A stretch of 64,000 nt of DNA, from contig CAYPNP010000025.1 in the NCBI GenBank assembly GCA_964412195.1, forward strand, positions 9,848 through 73,847, given 5' to 3'. The notes below the pieces were generated by a model. The model was not told the DNA's origin, did no database searches, and worked only from the letters and a program-made list of their open reading frames with translations. This DNA is from CAYPNP01 sp964412195. Its GTDB lineage: Bacteria; Acidobacteriota; JAAYUB01. Below, in pieces: positions 19,244 through 27,954 of this stretch. Numbering within the stretch: position 1 is the stretch's first letter; each line of letters opens with the position of its first letter. Both the position numbers and the translations under genes were made by a program.

Positions 19244-19341
19244 ACAAAGACCAAAGACGATAGACAATAGACCATGGACGATAGACCATGGTCATAGTCG
19301 ATTTCCATCGTCCATCGTCCATCGTCCATTGTCCATCGTCT
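19244..19341. repeat. Inverted GACGATA/CCATCGT heptamer arrays
   Basis: ACAATAGACCATGGACGAT-type units (19255-19291) face CCATCGTCCATCGTCCAT-type units (19304-19341), able to form a stem of about 35 bp. It lies between the TPR-like gene and the GlmU-like gene. Confidence 0.85.
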
Positions 19342-19371
19342 CTTTCCGGCTGTTCCTGAGTAGGAGGCTGA

Positions 19372-20868
19372 ATGGAACTTCCCCTCCGCGTCGTCATCCT
19401 GGCTGATGATTCCCCGGAACAGCAGGCGCTGCTCTGCGAGCTGCCGCCCGTCGAGTGGGTCCGCCTCGCCGCCGAAAGCATTGCGAATTGCGAATTGCGA
19501 ATTGCGAATTGGCCACCGGAAGGTCTGGAACTCGCCGACCTCCTGGCCCTGTTCACCCTCCGATCCGAGACTCGAGACTCGAGACTCGAGACTCGTGCCT
19601 CGAACCTCGAACCTCGAGCCCCGAGCATCGAGTCCCCAACTTCGCAATTTCTTCTTCTCCTCTCGTCCGACCGCCCCCTCCTGACCGGCGAGACCCTGCG
19701 CGACTTCGCCGAACGCTGTCTCGGCCGGGGCGCCGCCCTGGCCGTCCTGGGCGAGCCCGAAGATCCCACCGCCGTCTGGCTGCGTATCGAGGGGAAGCCA
19801 GGTGTTCCCGATCATGAAACGGCGAAACGGCGAAACGGCGAACCGGCGCACCCGAGCCCCGAGTCTCCAGCCCCGAGTCCCGAGGATTCCAATCCGCAAT
19901 CCGCAATCCGCAATCCGCAATTTCCCCCGAGCCCCGAGCCCCGAATCCCAAGCCCCGATATCCAAGGTCCGATGTCCGAGGATTTCAATCCGCAATTCGC
20001 AATCCGCAATCCGCAATTGGATTCTCCGCTCCGCCGCTTCGCCGTCCCGCCGTCCGCCGCCGTGCAGGTCGAGGCAGTCACCGACCTGCCCGATCCGGTC
20101 GAGCTGCTGGCGGTGCGCGACGCCCTCACCCGCGCCGAGGCGGAGGACGAGCTGCAGGAGCGCATCCGCACCCACTGGCTGGCCGCCGGCGCAACCCTGC
20201 GCGCGCCCGGCCGCGCCTGGATCGGCCCGCGGGTGCGCCTCTGCCCGCCCGTCACCGTGTGGTGGGACGTGGCGCTGCTGGGCGACACCGTCGTCGGCGC
20301 CGGCTGCGACCTGCGGCCGGGGACGCTCCTGGAGAACGCGCGCCTCGGCGAGCGGGTGCGGGTGGAGTACTCGGTGGTCCGCGACGCCGAGGTGGCGTCC
20401 GGCACCACCGTCGGCCCCTTCGCCCACCTCCGCGGCGGCGCCCGCATCGGCTCCGACAACCGCATCGGCAACTTCGTCGAGGTGAAGAAGTCCACCACCG
20501 GCCCCGGCACCAAGGCGTCCCATCTGGCCTACCTGGGCGACGCCACCATCGGCGCCCACGTGAACGTGGGGGCCGGCACCATCACCTGCAACTACGACGG
20601 CGTCGCCAAGCACCCGACGGTGATCGGCGACGGCGCCTTCATCGGCAGCGACACCATCCTGGTGGCGCCGGTGGAGGTGGGGGCGGGGGCGTACACCGGC
20701 GCCGGCTCCACCGTCACCGAGCCGGTCCCGCCCGACAGCCTCGCCCTGGGCCGCGCCCGCCAGCGCAACATCCTGGGCTGGGCCGCGAAACGCCGCGCCG
20801 CGCAGGCGGCGGCGAAGGAAGCTCACCACAAAGACACAGAGGACGCGAAGAAGACCGGTGACCGATGA
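19372..20868 (+). CDS. GlmU-like protein: intact acetyltransferase domain, degenerate repeat-invaded N-terminus
   Basis: A 498-residue protein. From about residue 235 it is a left-handed beta-helix matching GlmU, which acetylates GlcN-1-P: GNFVEVKKSTTGPGTKASHL includes the catalytic-type His, followed by YLGDATIG and GAGTITCNYDG. The first half corresponds to the uridylyltransferase domain but lacks the nucleotide-binding G-x-G-T-R-M motif. Only fragments such as LLSSDRPLLTGETL and LAVLGEPEDPTAVW are left, separated by three tandem-repeat islands (residues 36-47, 64-90, 148-225). UTP transfer is therefore probably lost. The tail KEAHHKDTEDAKK is also repeat-encoded. The frame is intact throughout. 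The ATG at 19372 follows AGGAGGCTGA. Confidence 0.8.
   Translation: MELPLRVVILADDSPEQQALLCELPPVEWVRLAAESIANCELRIANWPPEGLELADLLALFTLRSETRDSRLETRASNLEPRAPSIESPTSQFLLLLSSDRPLLTGETLRDFAERCLGRGAALAVLGEPEDPTAVWLRIEGKPGVPDHETAKRRNGEPAHPSPESPAPSPEDSNPQSAIRNPQFPPSPEPRIPSPDIQGPMSEDFNPQFAIRNPQLDSPLRRFAVPPSAAVQVEAVTDLPDPVELLAVRDALTRAEAEDELQERIRTHWLAAGATLRAPGRAWIGPRVRLCPPVTVWWDVALLGDTVVGAGCDLRPGTLLENARLGERVRVEYSVVRDAEVASGTTVGPFAHLRGGARIGSDNRIGNFVEVKKSTTGPGTKASHLAYLGDATIGAHVNVGAGTITCNYDGVAKHPTVIGDGAFIGSDTILVAPVEVGAGAYTGAGSTVTEPVPPDSLALGRARQRNILGWAAKRRAAQAAAKEAHHKDTEDAKKTGDR
19478..19640 (+). repeat. Two in-frame heptamer islands in the GlmU-like gene
   Basis: 19478-19512 is GCGAATT repeated (peptide IANCELRIAN). 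19561-19640 is GAGACTC, CTCGAAC and CCCGAGC units (peptide ETRDSRLETRASNLEPRAPS). The first is in the orientation rarely used inside genes here. Confidence 0.85.
19814..20048 (+). repeat. Third in-frame repeat island in the GlmU-like gene
   Basis: CGAAACGG octamers, GCCCCGAGT, AATCCGC, GCCCCGA, GATGTCCGA-like units, AATTCGC/AATCCGC and finally CGCCGCTTC-type octamers. It encodes about 78 residues including ETAKRRNGE and NPQSAIRNPQ. Confidence 0.9.
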
Positions 20869-21305
20869 CGGATGACCGATGACGGGTGACTGGGCGTGCT
20901 CGTCATCGTGCTCGTGCTCGTAATCGTAATCGTAATCGTGATCGTAATCGTACTCGTAATCGAATCAAACATCTACAAGCCGATTGGCAAGGTCCGCCGA
21001 GCCAATCCAGGACACGGATGAACGCGGATTCACGCGGATCTACACGGATTCCGATCCTGAAACCATGCTTGGAATCCGTGTCAATCCGTTCCCATCCGTG
21101 TTGATCCGTGTTCAGGTTTGCGTTTCCCAATCCGCAATCCGCAATCCGAAAATTCACCACAAAGGCACGAAGGGCACCAAGACTGATCTAGGTTCCAATC
21201 CGCAATCCGCAATCCGCAATCTGCAATTCGCAATCGTATTAGCCCCGAGCCCCGAACATCGAGCCCCGCTTCCCCAATTCGCAATCCGCAATCCGCAATT
21301 GAGAA
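20823..21305. repeat. Composite island, direct-orientation half
   Basis: It begins inside the 3' end of the GlmU-like gene (CACCACAAAGACACAGAGG). It continues through GATGACGGGTGAC 8-mers, CGTAATCGTAATCGT 6-mers, a mirrored ACACGGATGAACGCGG block (21009-21118), and repeated AATCCGC, ACAAAGGCACGAAGG, GAACATCGAG and GCCCCGA units. No gene is present. Confidence 0.9.
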
Positions 21306-21680
21306 AAGTGGCGCCGGTCACATTTCCCCCTTGAACTCCTTGACTTTTCGAGCCTTCTGGCCTCAAAATGACAACTTCGTTTACTGGCGCCGGGACTTGG
21401 ATGAAAGGCAGCGAAACCCACATCTTGGAGCGAAGGGAACCCGTCGGGCGAGGGGTGGCGGGTTCACGATCTCGAATCCTCATTCTTCCATCCGACAACT
21501 TCGCAACCTCCCATGCCGCTGACGCTGGCCGGCTACCCCTTCCTGGGCGCCCCGCGTAGCCCGCGATCGACCCGGACCCCGCTTCCCCCGGACGCGGGGT
21601 CCGGCCTAAGATTTTTGTGACGGCGTGCGCACCACTCCTGCGGCCCCCTCTCATGAGCCCCCGCTGCTCATCATGGCGGA
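21306..21680. other. Unique 375-bp spacer between two repeat half-islands
   Basis: I see no convincing gene here. TGGCGCCGG occurs twice (about 21310 and 21384). TTGACTTTTCGAGCCTTCTG resembles a dispersed extragenic element rather than coding DNA. A GC hairpin lies at 21572-21604. Confidence 0.4.
21572..21604 (+). terminator. Possible GC hairpin terminator
   Basis: CCGGACCCCGC (21572-21582) pairs with GCGGGGTCCGG (21594-21604) across an 11-base loop. A short T run (ATTTTTG) begins about seven bases later, which is far for a classical terminator. Confidence 0.35.
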
Positions 21681-22006
21681 GCTCTATCAATTGCGAATTG
21701 TGAATTGCGAATTGGGATCCGCGGACATCGGACTTCGGATATCGGACATCGGATTTCGGCTCGGAATCCTCTGCCTGAGTACCTGAGTTCCACATTCCGA
21801 TTGCGGATTGCGGATTGAAGACCTGTTTGTGTGGTTCGTGTGGTTCGTGGTTCCGATTGCGGATTGACTTCGACGTTCGATGTTCAGATTGATGATCGCT
21901 CTGTGTCCTCTGTGCCTCTGTGGTGAAGGATTCCGATTGCGGATTGCGGATTGGAACCCGGATCAGTCTTTGTGCCCTTTGTGCCTTTGTGGTGAGTTAT
22001 TGATTC
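21681..22006. repeat. Composite island, inverted-orientation half
   Basis: AATTGCG units, GGACTTCGGATATCGG 8-mers, GCGGATT, TCGTGTGGT 9-mers, GTTCGAT, CTCTGTGCC and CTTTGTGCC units end just before the ribosome site of the dehydrogenase gene. The repeat types are those of 20823-21305 but inverted. Confidence 0.9.
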
Positions 22007-22028
22007 CACTCCTCGAAAGGAACCGCCC

Positions 22029-24806
22029 GTGACACCATCGTCCTCCCCCACCGACTCCCTGGCCCGGCAGCTCCAGCAGCGCATCGCCGACCACTCCGTC
22101 ACCGTGGGCATCATCGGCCTGGGCTACGTCGGCCTGCCGCTGGCCATGGCCTTCGTCGAGAAGGGCATCCGCGTCACCGGCTTCGACGTGGACCCTGACA
22201 AGCCCGCCCGCCTGCTGCGCGGCGAGAGCTACATCCGCCACCTCGGCGCCGACCGGGTCACCGCCATGGCCCGCTCCGGGCGCTTCGACGCGACCACCGA
22301 CTTCGGCCGGCTGGGCGAGCCCGACGCCGTCCTGATCTGCGTGCCCACGCCGCTGACCCCCCAGCGCGAGCCCGACATGGCCTACGTGGTCGCCTCGGCC
22401 CGGCAGATCCGGGACCGCCTGCGCCCCGGCCAGCTGGTGGTGCTCGAGTCCACCACCTACCCCGGCACCACCGACGAGCTGGTCCGGGGCATCCTGCAGG
22501 AGACCGGCCTGGCCTGCGGGCGGGACTTCTTCCTGGCCTTCTCGCCGGAGCGGGAGGACCCCGGCCGGGAGGACTTCACCACCACCACCACCCCCAAGGT
22601 GGTGGGCGGCGTGGACGCGGTCTCCGGCGACCTGGCCCAGGCGCTCTACGACCTGGTGATCGCCCGCACGGTGCGGGTGTCGTCGGCGCGGGCCGCCGAG
22701 GCCTCCAAGCTCACCGAGAACATCTTCCGGGCGGTCAACATCGCCCTGGTCAACGAGCTGAAGGTGGTCTACGACCGCATGGGCATCGACGTCTGGGAGG
22801 TGCTGGACGCCGCCGAGTCCAAGCCCTTCGGCTTCATGCGCTTCAACCCCGGCCCGGGCTGGGGCGGCCACTGCCTCCGGGGCGGCGAATGGGTTCGCGT
22901 CAGGGGCCTGGGATTGAACGGACCGGTACAGCTTGAGGATCTCTTCGACGCGTTGAAGCAGGATCATCCCGCCGCCATCACGCCCAAAGGGCTGTACCTA
23001 CGCCCCCGAGGTCTTGAGGCCCTCACTCTGGATCCCCGGTCCGGCGATGTCGCCTACTTCCCGGTGGAGGTTCTGTACCGGGGATTCTACGAAGGATCGG
23101 GAGTTTGCCTCACCACGGAGGACAACCGCCGCCTGTGCCTGACCGATGGCCACCCCATGCTGGTTCGAAATCCAGATGGGTTTGAAATCGTTTCCGCCCG
23201 GGATCTTCAAGCCGGTCAGCAGTTGCCCGTCTGTAGCGAGCCGGCTGAATGCCGCGACGAGTTGTTTGTGGATTTAGTGGATGTCGTGCCGCCCAGCGAG
23301 CGAAATCGGGTGTTCGTACGTGTGCCGGGGCGTCCCCTCACGACATGGGCCACCCAACTGAAAGCCCGTTTTGGCTGGCAAATCCGGGACGCGATCCGGA
23401 GTGATGCCTTGCGGCTGGATCACTATTTGGAGGTCGAGAGCGAGGTGGGCACCCGGCGGAGCGAATTGCTGTTGCTCACGGGCATGGGGCAAGCCCGACG
23501 CTCTCACTCGGCCATGCTGCGAATCTCACCCGATTTTGCCCGATTCATCGGGTATTTCCTCGCCGAAGGGTGCATCACCCGGGATCGGAATGCGATCCGT
23601 GTCCGACTGACCTTCAACCGTGATGAGACAGAATCTATCGAAGACGTCCGGTCGATTCTCGTCCGTCATGGATTTGATACGTCAATTTATTACGATAAAA
23701 CATGGCACAGCGCCACGATCAAGGCCTCCAGCCTGTTGCTGGGCTGGTTGTTAAAGGACTATTGGCAGGCTGGTGCGAACTCGAAGGAGATGCGAATCCC
23801 TTCCGTATTGTTTGATTTGACGCTGGACCATAAAACACAGCTGCTTGCCGGTTTGCTGCGGGGAGACGGTGATGTTTGGGTGCGACAAGGAACCCACCAA
23901 TACCGGAAAAATGATCGAACGTATCGCCATCGGAACGCAACGGGGACGGTGGGATTTTTTTCCTCCAGTCCACAATTGCTGGAGCAGGTTGTCCACCTGC
24001 TGCAAGATCTGGGATTTCGGCCACGAATCAAACGAGGAAAGACCCATATCCAGTTGCGGGGCGCAAAGACTCTGGAACGACTGGAGCCGTTCTTTGCGGA
24101 TTCAAAGCGAAAGAAGCTCGTGAATCTGTCATCGGCCCGGGTGAGGCAGGTTCAAGCAATAGGTGATGAAGAAAGGCTGACTCCTGACTTGTTCCTGACC
24201 ACCGTCCATAGCGTCGAGAAAATTGAGATGAGGGAGCCGGTATTTTCACTGGAAGTTGGAAATGTGCATACATTTACGGCCAGCACGGGGATCGTTGTCC
24301 ATAATTGTATTCCGCTCGACCCCTTCTACCTCTCGTGGAAGGCCCGGGAGTACGGCGAGGCGCCCAAGTTCATCGAGCTGGCCGGCGACATCAACGTGCG
24401 CATGCCCCACTACGTGGTGGACAAGCTCCAGGCGGCGCTCAACGACCGCGGCCGGGCGGTGAAGGGGGCGAAGGTCCTGGTGCTGGGCCTGGCGTACAAG
24501 CGCGACATCGACGACCCGCGCGAGAGCCCGGCCTTCGAGATCCTCGACCTCCTGCTCCGGCGAGGCGCGGAGGTGGCCTACCACGACCCGCACATCCCCG
24601 CCGCGCCGCGGATGCGCACCTGGCCCAACCTGCCGCCGCTGCGGAGCCTGCCGCTGACGGCCGCGACCCTGGCCGCCCACGACGCGGTGCTGATCGTCAC
24701 CGACCACCGCGTGGTGGACTACGAGCTGGTGGCCGCCCACGCCCCGCTCATCGTCGACACCCGCGGCATCTACCGCCAGCCGCTGCCCAATGTCGTGAAG
24801 GCGTGA
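22029..24806 (+). CDS. UDP-N-acetylhexosamine/UDP-glucose 6-dehydrogenase interrupted by an intein
   Basis: A 925-residue precursor. The exteins (residues 1-281 and 760-925, 447 in total, a normal length) form an NAD-dependent UDP-sugar dehydrogenase that oxidises C6 to a uronic acid. The Rossmann motif GLGYVG (30-35) is present. KLTENIFRAVNIALVNELK and GFMRFNPGPGWGGH match the WbpA/WecC-type branch acting on UDP-HexNAc. The active-site Cys lies in CIPLDPF, directly after the intein, so the enzyme is inactive until splicing. The start is GTG at 22029 with GAAAGGA eight bases upstream. With wecB and a WecG-type transferase in the same locus, UDP-ManNAc to UDP-ManNAcA is the likely reaction. 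Confidence 0.92.
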   Translation: MTPSSSPTDSLARQLQQRIADHSVTVGIIGLGYVGLPLAMAFVEKGIRVTGFDVDPDKPARLLRGESYIRHLGADRVTAMARSGRFDATTDFGRLGEPDAVLICVPTPLTPQREPDMAYVVASARQIRDRLRPGQLVVLESTTYPGTTDELVRGILQETGLACGRDFFLAFSPEREDPGREDFTTTTTPKVVGGVDAVSGDLAQALYDLVIARTVRVSSARAAEASKLTENIFRAVNIALVNELKVVYDRMGIDVWEVLDAAESKPFGFMRFNPGPGWGGHCLRGGEWVRVRGLGLNGPVQLEDLFDALKQDHPAAITPKGLYLRPRGLEALTLDPRSGDVAYFPVEVLYRGFYEGSGVCLTTEDNRRLCLTDGHPMLVRNPDGFEIVSARDLQAGQQLPVCSEPAECRDELFVDLVDVVPPSERNRVFVRVPGRPLTTWATQLKARFGWQIRDAIRSDALRLDHYLEVESEVGTRRSELLLLTGMGQARRSHSAMLRISPDFARFIGYFLAEGCITRDRNAIRVRLTFNRDETESIEDVRSILVRHGFDTSIYYDKTWHSATIKASSLLLGWLLKDYWQAGANSKEMRIPSVLFDLTLDHKTQLLAGLLRGDGDVWVRQGTHQYRKNDRTYRHRNATGTVGFFSSSPQLLEQVVHLLQDLGFRPRIKRGKTHIQLRGAKTLERLEPFFADSKRKKLVNLSSARVRQVQAIGDEERLTPDLFLTTVHSVEKIEMREPVFSLEVGNVHTFTASTGIVVHNCIPLDPFYLSWKAREYGEAPKFIELAGDINVRMPHYVVDKLQAALNDRGRAVKGAKVLVLGLAYKRDIDDPRESPAFEILDLLLRRGAEVAYHDPHIPAAPRMRTWPNLPPLRSLPLTAATLAAHDAVLIVTDHRVVDYELVAAHAPLIVDTRGIYRQPLPNVVKA
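22872..24305 (+). other. Intein with LAGLIDADG homing endonuclease
   Basis: A 478-residue in-frame intein (precursor residues 282-759). It begins with Cys in CLRGGEWVRV (block A). Block B is GHPMLVRNPDG. The endonuclease motifs are FIGYFLAEGCI (acidic Glu513) and LLAGLLRGDGD (Asp613). Block F is VFSLEVGNVHTFTAS, and it ends with VVHN followed by the extein +1 Cys. All splicing residues (Cys1, His in block B, terminal His-Asn, +1 Cys) are present. Its composition is visibly AT-richer than the exteins, fitting independent transfer. Inteins in archaeal UDP-glucose dehydrogenase are known (Methanocaldococcus jannaschii). Confidence 0.93.
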
Positions 24807-24825
24807 GCCGAACCGATCTTCACCG

Positions 24826-25223
24826 CCAAGGCGCCCAAGGCGCAAAGCAAACCAGGAATTCGATCTTTCAACGCAGATGAACGCTGATTGATTATGATCT
24901 ATTATGATGAAAACAAAAGATTTAATCATAATCAATCATAAACAATCTGCGTTCATCTGCGTTGAATGATTGGATTGATTGCGAAATGAATCCCTTTCGT
25001 GTGATCCGTGTATTTCGTGGTTCTGCTTGCGGCTTGGACCAAGTCCCAGTCCCCAGATCCCATGTCCCCTCTCTGTGTTCTCTGTGCCTCTGTGGTGAAT
25101 TCCTGGATTCCGGCTTGCGGCTTGGAACCTTCTGGCCTGAGTTCCTGAGTTCCATATTCTGATTTCGGATTGCGGATTGCGGATTGAAAACCCAAGAGAT
25201 TTCTTTGTGTCCTTTGTGCCTTT
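24826..25223. repeat. Composite island with TCAACGCAGATGAACGC inverted element
   Basis: CACCGCCAAGGCGCCC-type units are followed by an inverted element (24867-24966) whose arms carry TTCAACGCAGATGAACGC and TGATTATGAT. After that come TTTCGTGTGATCCGTG units, GTCCCAGTCCCCAGATCC 7-mers, CTCTGTGTTCTCTGTGCC, GGCTTGC, GCGGATT and CTTTGTGCC units. The last unit supplies the start codon of the next gene. Confidence 0.88.
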
Positions 25224-26330
25224 GTGGTGAATTCAATCTCCCCTGAATTTGACTTGCTCTGCCGGTTGCTGCCGGTGCATTTCCGCGGGGACATGCCATG
25301 GCCCGAAGGCTGGGGCGCGGTCGATCCCGCGGCCTTCCGCCGGTTCGTGGCGGAAACCCGGGTGGCTCCCCACGCCTTTCACGCCTGGGAGCATGCGCCG
25401 GCCTTGTGGGAAACGACCCCGTTCGACACCCGCGCCCGGATCGTCGCCTGGCAGGAGATCTTCCGTCACAATCAAGAGGCCCGTCTCGAGACTTGGAAGA
25501 AGTTGCTCGCTGCCCTTGCCGAAGCCGATGTGCCTGTCATCCCCCTGAAGGGATTCACCCTATCGAAACACATATACGGAGATCTCCATCGTCGCCTTTC
25601 TTGCGATTTCGATTATTTCATTCGTCGTCAGGATATTCGACGAGTGAACTCCTTGCTGGCACACGAGGGGTTTGCCTGCCAAAGCTGGCTCGGGGCGCAG
25701 CGTCATGGGGAGGCCTGCTGGATCCGCCCGGGTGATCCGGCCGACAACTTGGATATCCACTGGGCGCTGCTTCCACCTTGGGCATCTCGTTGGCAGGACA
25801 CGACGGCAATCTGGGCGGCAGCACATCGGAGCGAGACCGACGGCATTCCTCACCTGCAGTTTGCTCCGGAGGATTTCGCGTGGTTTGTCCTCTTGAATTA
25901 CGCCCGCGACGTGGGGACGCCGAACCTTCGGGGTTGCGTCGAATCCCTGGAGTGCTTGAGCCTGCTTCCTCCCGCGGCTCGGTCCAATTTCCTCCAACGG
26001 GTGCGTCAAGAGAGGATGTATCCGGCGCTCGATGTTCTTCTTCGCTTTCGAGGTCGCTTTTTTCCCGCGACGGAAATTGGTTGGCTGACTGGGCCGGGTC
26101 GGGATCCAGATGTGCGGAGTATGCACTGGCGGGTGTCCGAAAAATGGCACCTGCGATCGAAGTCCATGCCACGGCTGGCTCAGGAATTTCTTCGACTTCT
26201 TCTGATTGGAGGCTGGAAACGGGCGCTGCCCTGGCTGGGGTATAAATGCTACTGCCTGGTGAGGCTCGCCCGAGCAAAATGCGAGAGAAGGGAGAAGATG
26301 GATCATTCAGTGAGGATGGCCGCTGTATGA
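25224..26330 (+). CDS. Nucleotidyltransferase-fold family protein (NTP_transf_5-like)
   Basis: A 368-residue cytoplasmic protein. PVIPLKGFTLSKHIYGD followed by SCDFDYFIRRQD is the hallmark of the uncharacterised nucleotidyltransferase family often found in capsule and peptide loci, where D-x-D would bind metal. The reaction is unknown. The frame opens with GTG-GTG at 25224, and both codons lie inside the terminal CTTTGTGGTGAATTC repeat, so the start may be repeat-derived; ATG at 25294 is an alternative. Its stop overlaps the next gene by four bases (ATGA), indicating coupling to the WecA-type transferase. Confidence 0.7.
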   Translation: MVNSISPEFDLLCRLLPVHFRGDMPWPEGWGAVDPAAFRRFVAETRVAPHAFHAWEHAPALWETTPFDTRARIVAWQEIFRHNQEARLETWKKLLAALAEADVPVIPLKGFTLSKHIYGDLHRRLSCDFDYFIRRQDIRRVNSLLAHEGFACQSWLGAQRHGEACWIRPGDPADNLDIHWALLPPWASRWQDTTAIWAAAHRSETDGIPHLQFAPEDFAWFVLLNYARDVGTPNLRGCVESLECLSLLPPAARSNFLQRVRQERMYPALDVLLRFRGRFFPATEIGWLTGPGRDPDVRSMHWRVSEKWHLRSKSMPRLAQEFLRLLLIGGWKRALPWLGYKCYCLVRLARAKCERREKMDHSVRMAAV

Positions 26331-27925
26331 AGACGTATCTCGCTCTCTTCGCCCTGGCCTCGGTCGCCAGCCTCGTGCTGACGCCGGTCATGATCCGCGT
26401 CTGCCGGCGTTTCGGATGGGAGGACCGGCCCGGCGGCCGAAAGCTGCACCTGCAGGCGGTGCCCCGCATGGGCGGCGTGGCCGTGGTGGCGGCATTTGTG
26501 GGCACGCTGGTTGTGATGTTCCTCTACGACAACGCCGTCACGCGCGTCTTTCTCGAAATCGTCCCGAAAGTGGTGCGCATCCTGGGCCCGGCCCTGATCG
26601 TTGCGGCCCTGGGGGTGGCCGACGACCTGTGTGGCATTCGGGCCCGCACCAAGTTCCTTGTGCAGATCCTGGCCGCCTGCGTTCTGGTGGGACTGGGCTT
26701 CCGGATCGAGGCGGTCCACCTTCCGCTGCTGGGCCTGGTGCACCTCGGTGTCGCCGGTGCGTTGCTGGTGACCGTGTTCTGGGTGGTGGCGGTCACCAAC
26801 GCGTTCAACTTCATCGACGGGATGGACGGGTTGGCGTCCGGGATCGCGCTGTTCGTGTCGCTCTCGGTCCTGGCCATGGCGGCGGTGACGGGCACCACCG
26901 AGGTGCTTGTGCTTGCGGTGCCGCTGGCCGGGGCGCTGGCGGGCTTCCTGCCGTTCAATTGGCATCCGGCCCGGATCTTCCTGGGCGACGGCGGAAGCTA
27001 CTTCCTCGGCTTCGTGCTGAGCGCGCTCGCCATCATGAGTTCAACCAAGTCTTCAACCCTGCTGTCTGTCGCCGTGCCCATCGCCTTGTTGGGGATCCCC
27101 TTGATGGACACGACGCTGGCCGTGGCGCGCCGGTTCCTCAGGGGACAGCCTCTGTTCGAGTCGGACGGAGAGCACATCCACCACCGCCTGCTCCGCTTCG
27201 GGCTGCGCCAGCGCGTGGCGGTGCTGATGCTCTACGGCCTGACGGTGGCGCTGGCCGGCCTGGCCATGCTGGGAATGTTGGCCGGTCCTCAAAGGATGGC
27301 CTTGGTGATCCCCCTCGGCATAGGCCTTCTGGCTGTTCTGGTGGTGCGGCGTCTGGGTTACGAGGAGTTCGACGAACTGTGGGACATGGTGCGCAAGGCC
27401 GCCCGCTTCCAGCGCCACGTGATCGCCAACCAGGTGCGGATCCGCCGCTTCGTGCAAGAAATGCGCACCGCAGCCACCCCAGCGAACTTGTTCGCTCTGC
27501 TGGAGCAGTTTCTGTACGAAACCGGCTTCGACGCCTGCCACCTCGAGTTCTGGTCCACTCCCCAGCCTTTCACCACAAAGGCACAAAGTACACAAAGGGA
27601 TTTCCAGGGTTCCAATCCGCAATCCGCAATCCAAAATTCGCAATTGAATAATCCGCAATTGGTTTGGTCTTGGGGTTCTGATCCCACTTCCTCGGTCGAT
27701 TCCGGCAAGAGTTGGCGCCTGCGGATCCCCCTGGTGGGTCCGGAAGACACCCACTTGGGCTTCATCTATCTGGTGCGTCGGCTGGAGCGGGAGCGGGTGC
27801 TCTTCCAGACGGCCTCGCTTCTGGAAACCTTTTCCGCCCACTTCCCGGCTCGGCTGGCTTCATTCCCACAAAATGTTCTGTCGGAATATCTTCAATTGGT
27901 TAGCACCTTGAAATTTGGTAATTAA
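26327..27925 (+). CDS. WecA/MraY-type undecaprenyl-phosphate sugar-1-phosphate transferase with extended C-terminus
   Basis: A 532-residue protein whose first 340 residues form a polytopic membrane enzyme that loads a HexNAc-1-P onto undecaprenyl phosphate, starting the glycan. Visible motifs: GGRKLHLQAVPRMGG, LGVADDLCGI (DD motif), NAFNFIDGMDGLASG, FLGDGGS, and HIHHRLLRFG. An added cytoplasmic tail of about 190 residues holds a GAF-like segment, and within it a repeat-encoded insert (27571-27662) with NPQSAIQNSQ. The ATG at 26327 overlaps the upstream stop. Likely the initiating enzyme of the locus. Confidence 0.88.
   Translation: MKTYLALFALASVASLVLTPVMIRVCRRFGWEDRPGGRKLHLQAVPRMGGVAVVAAFVGTLVVMFLYDNAVTRVFLEIVPKVVRILGPALIVAALGVADDLCGIRARTKFLVQILAACVLVGLGFRIEAVHLPLLGLVHLGVAGALLVTVFWVVAVTNAFNFIDGMDGLASGIALFVSLSVLAMAAVTGTTEVLVLAVPLAGALAGFLPFNWHPARIFLGDGGSYFLGFVLSALAIMSSTKSSTLLSVAVPIALLGIPLMDTTLAVARRFLRGQPLFESDGEHIHHRLLRFGLRQRVAVLMLYGLTVALAGLAMLGMLAGPQRMALVIPLGIGLLAVLVVRRLGYEEFDELWDMVRKAARFQRHVIANQVRIRRFVQEMRTAATPANLFALLEQFLYETGFDACHLEFWSTPQPFTTKAQSTQRDFQGSNPQSAIQNSQLNNPQLVWSWGSDPTSSVDSGKSWRLRIPLVGPEDTHLGFIYLVRRLERERVLFQTASLLETFSAHFPARLASFPQNVLSEYLQLVSTLKFGN
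27571..27662 (+). repeat. In-frame repeat island in the WecA-like gene
   Basis: CACCACAAAGGCACAAAG units followed by AATCCGC and AATTCGC heptamers. The encoded peptide includes FTTKAQSTQRDF and NPQSAIQNSQL. It falls in the cytoplasmic tail, away from the membrane core. Confidence 0.88.
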
Positions 27926-27954
27926 AATCATATGTCCCAAAGAGGTTGTAAGAG

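Noticed and set aside
21331..21559. Short plus-strand frames in the 21.3-21.7 kb spacer
   Set aside because: No ribosome site, no conserved motif, and they overlap each other in different frames.
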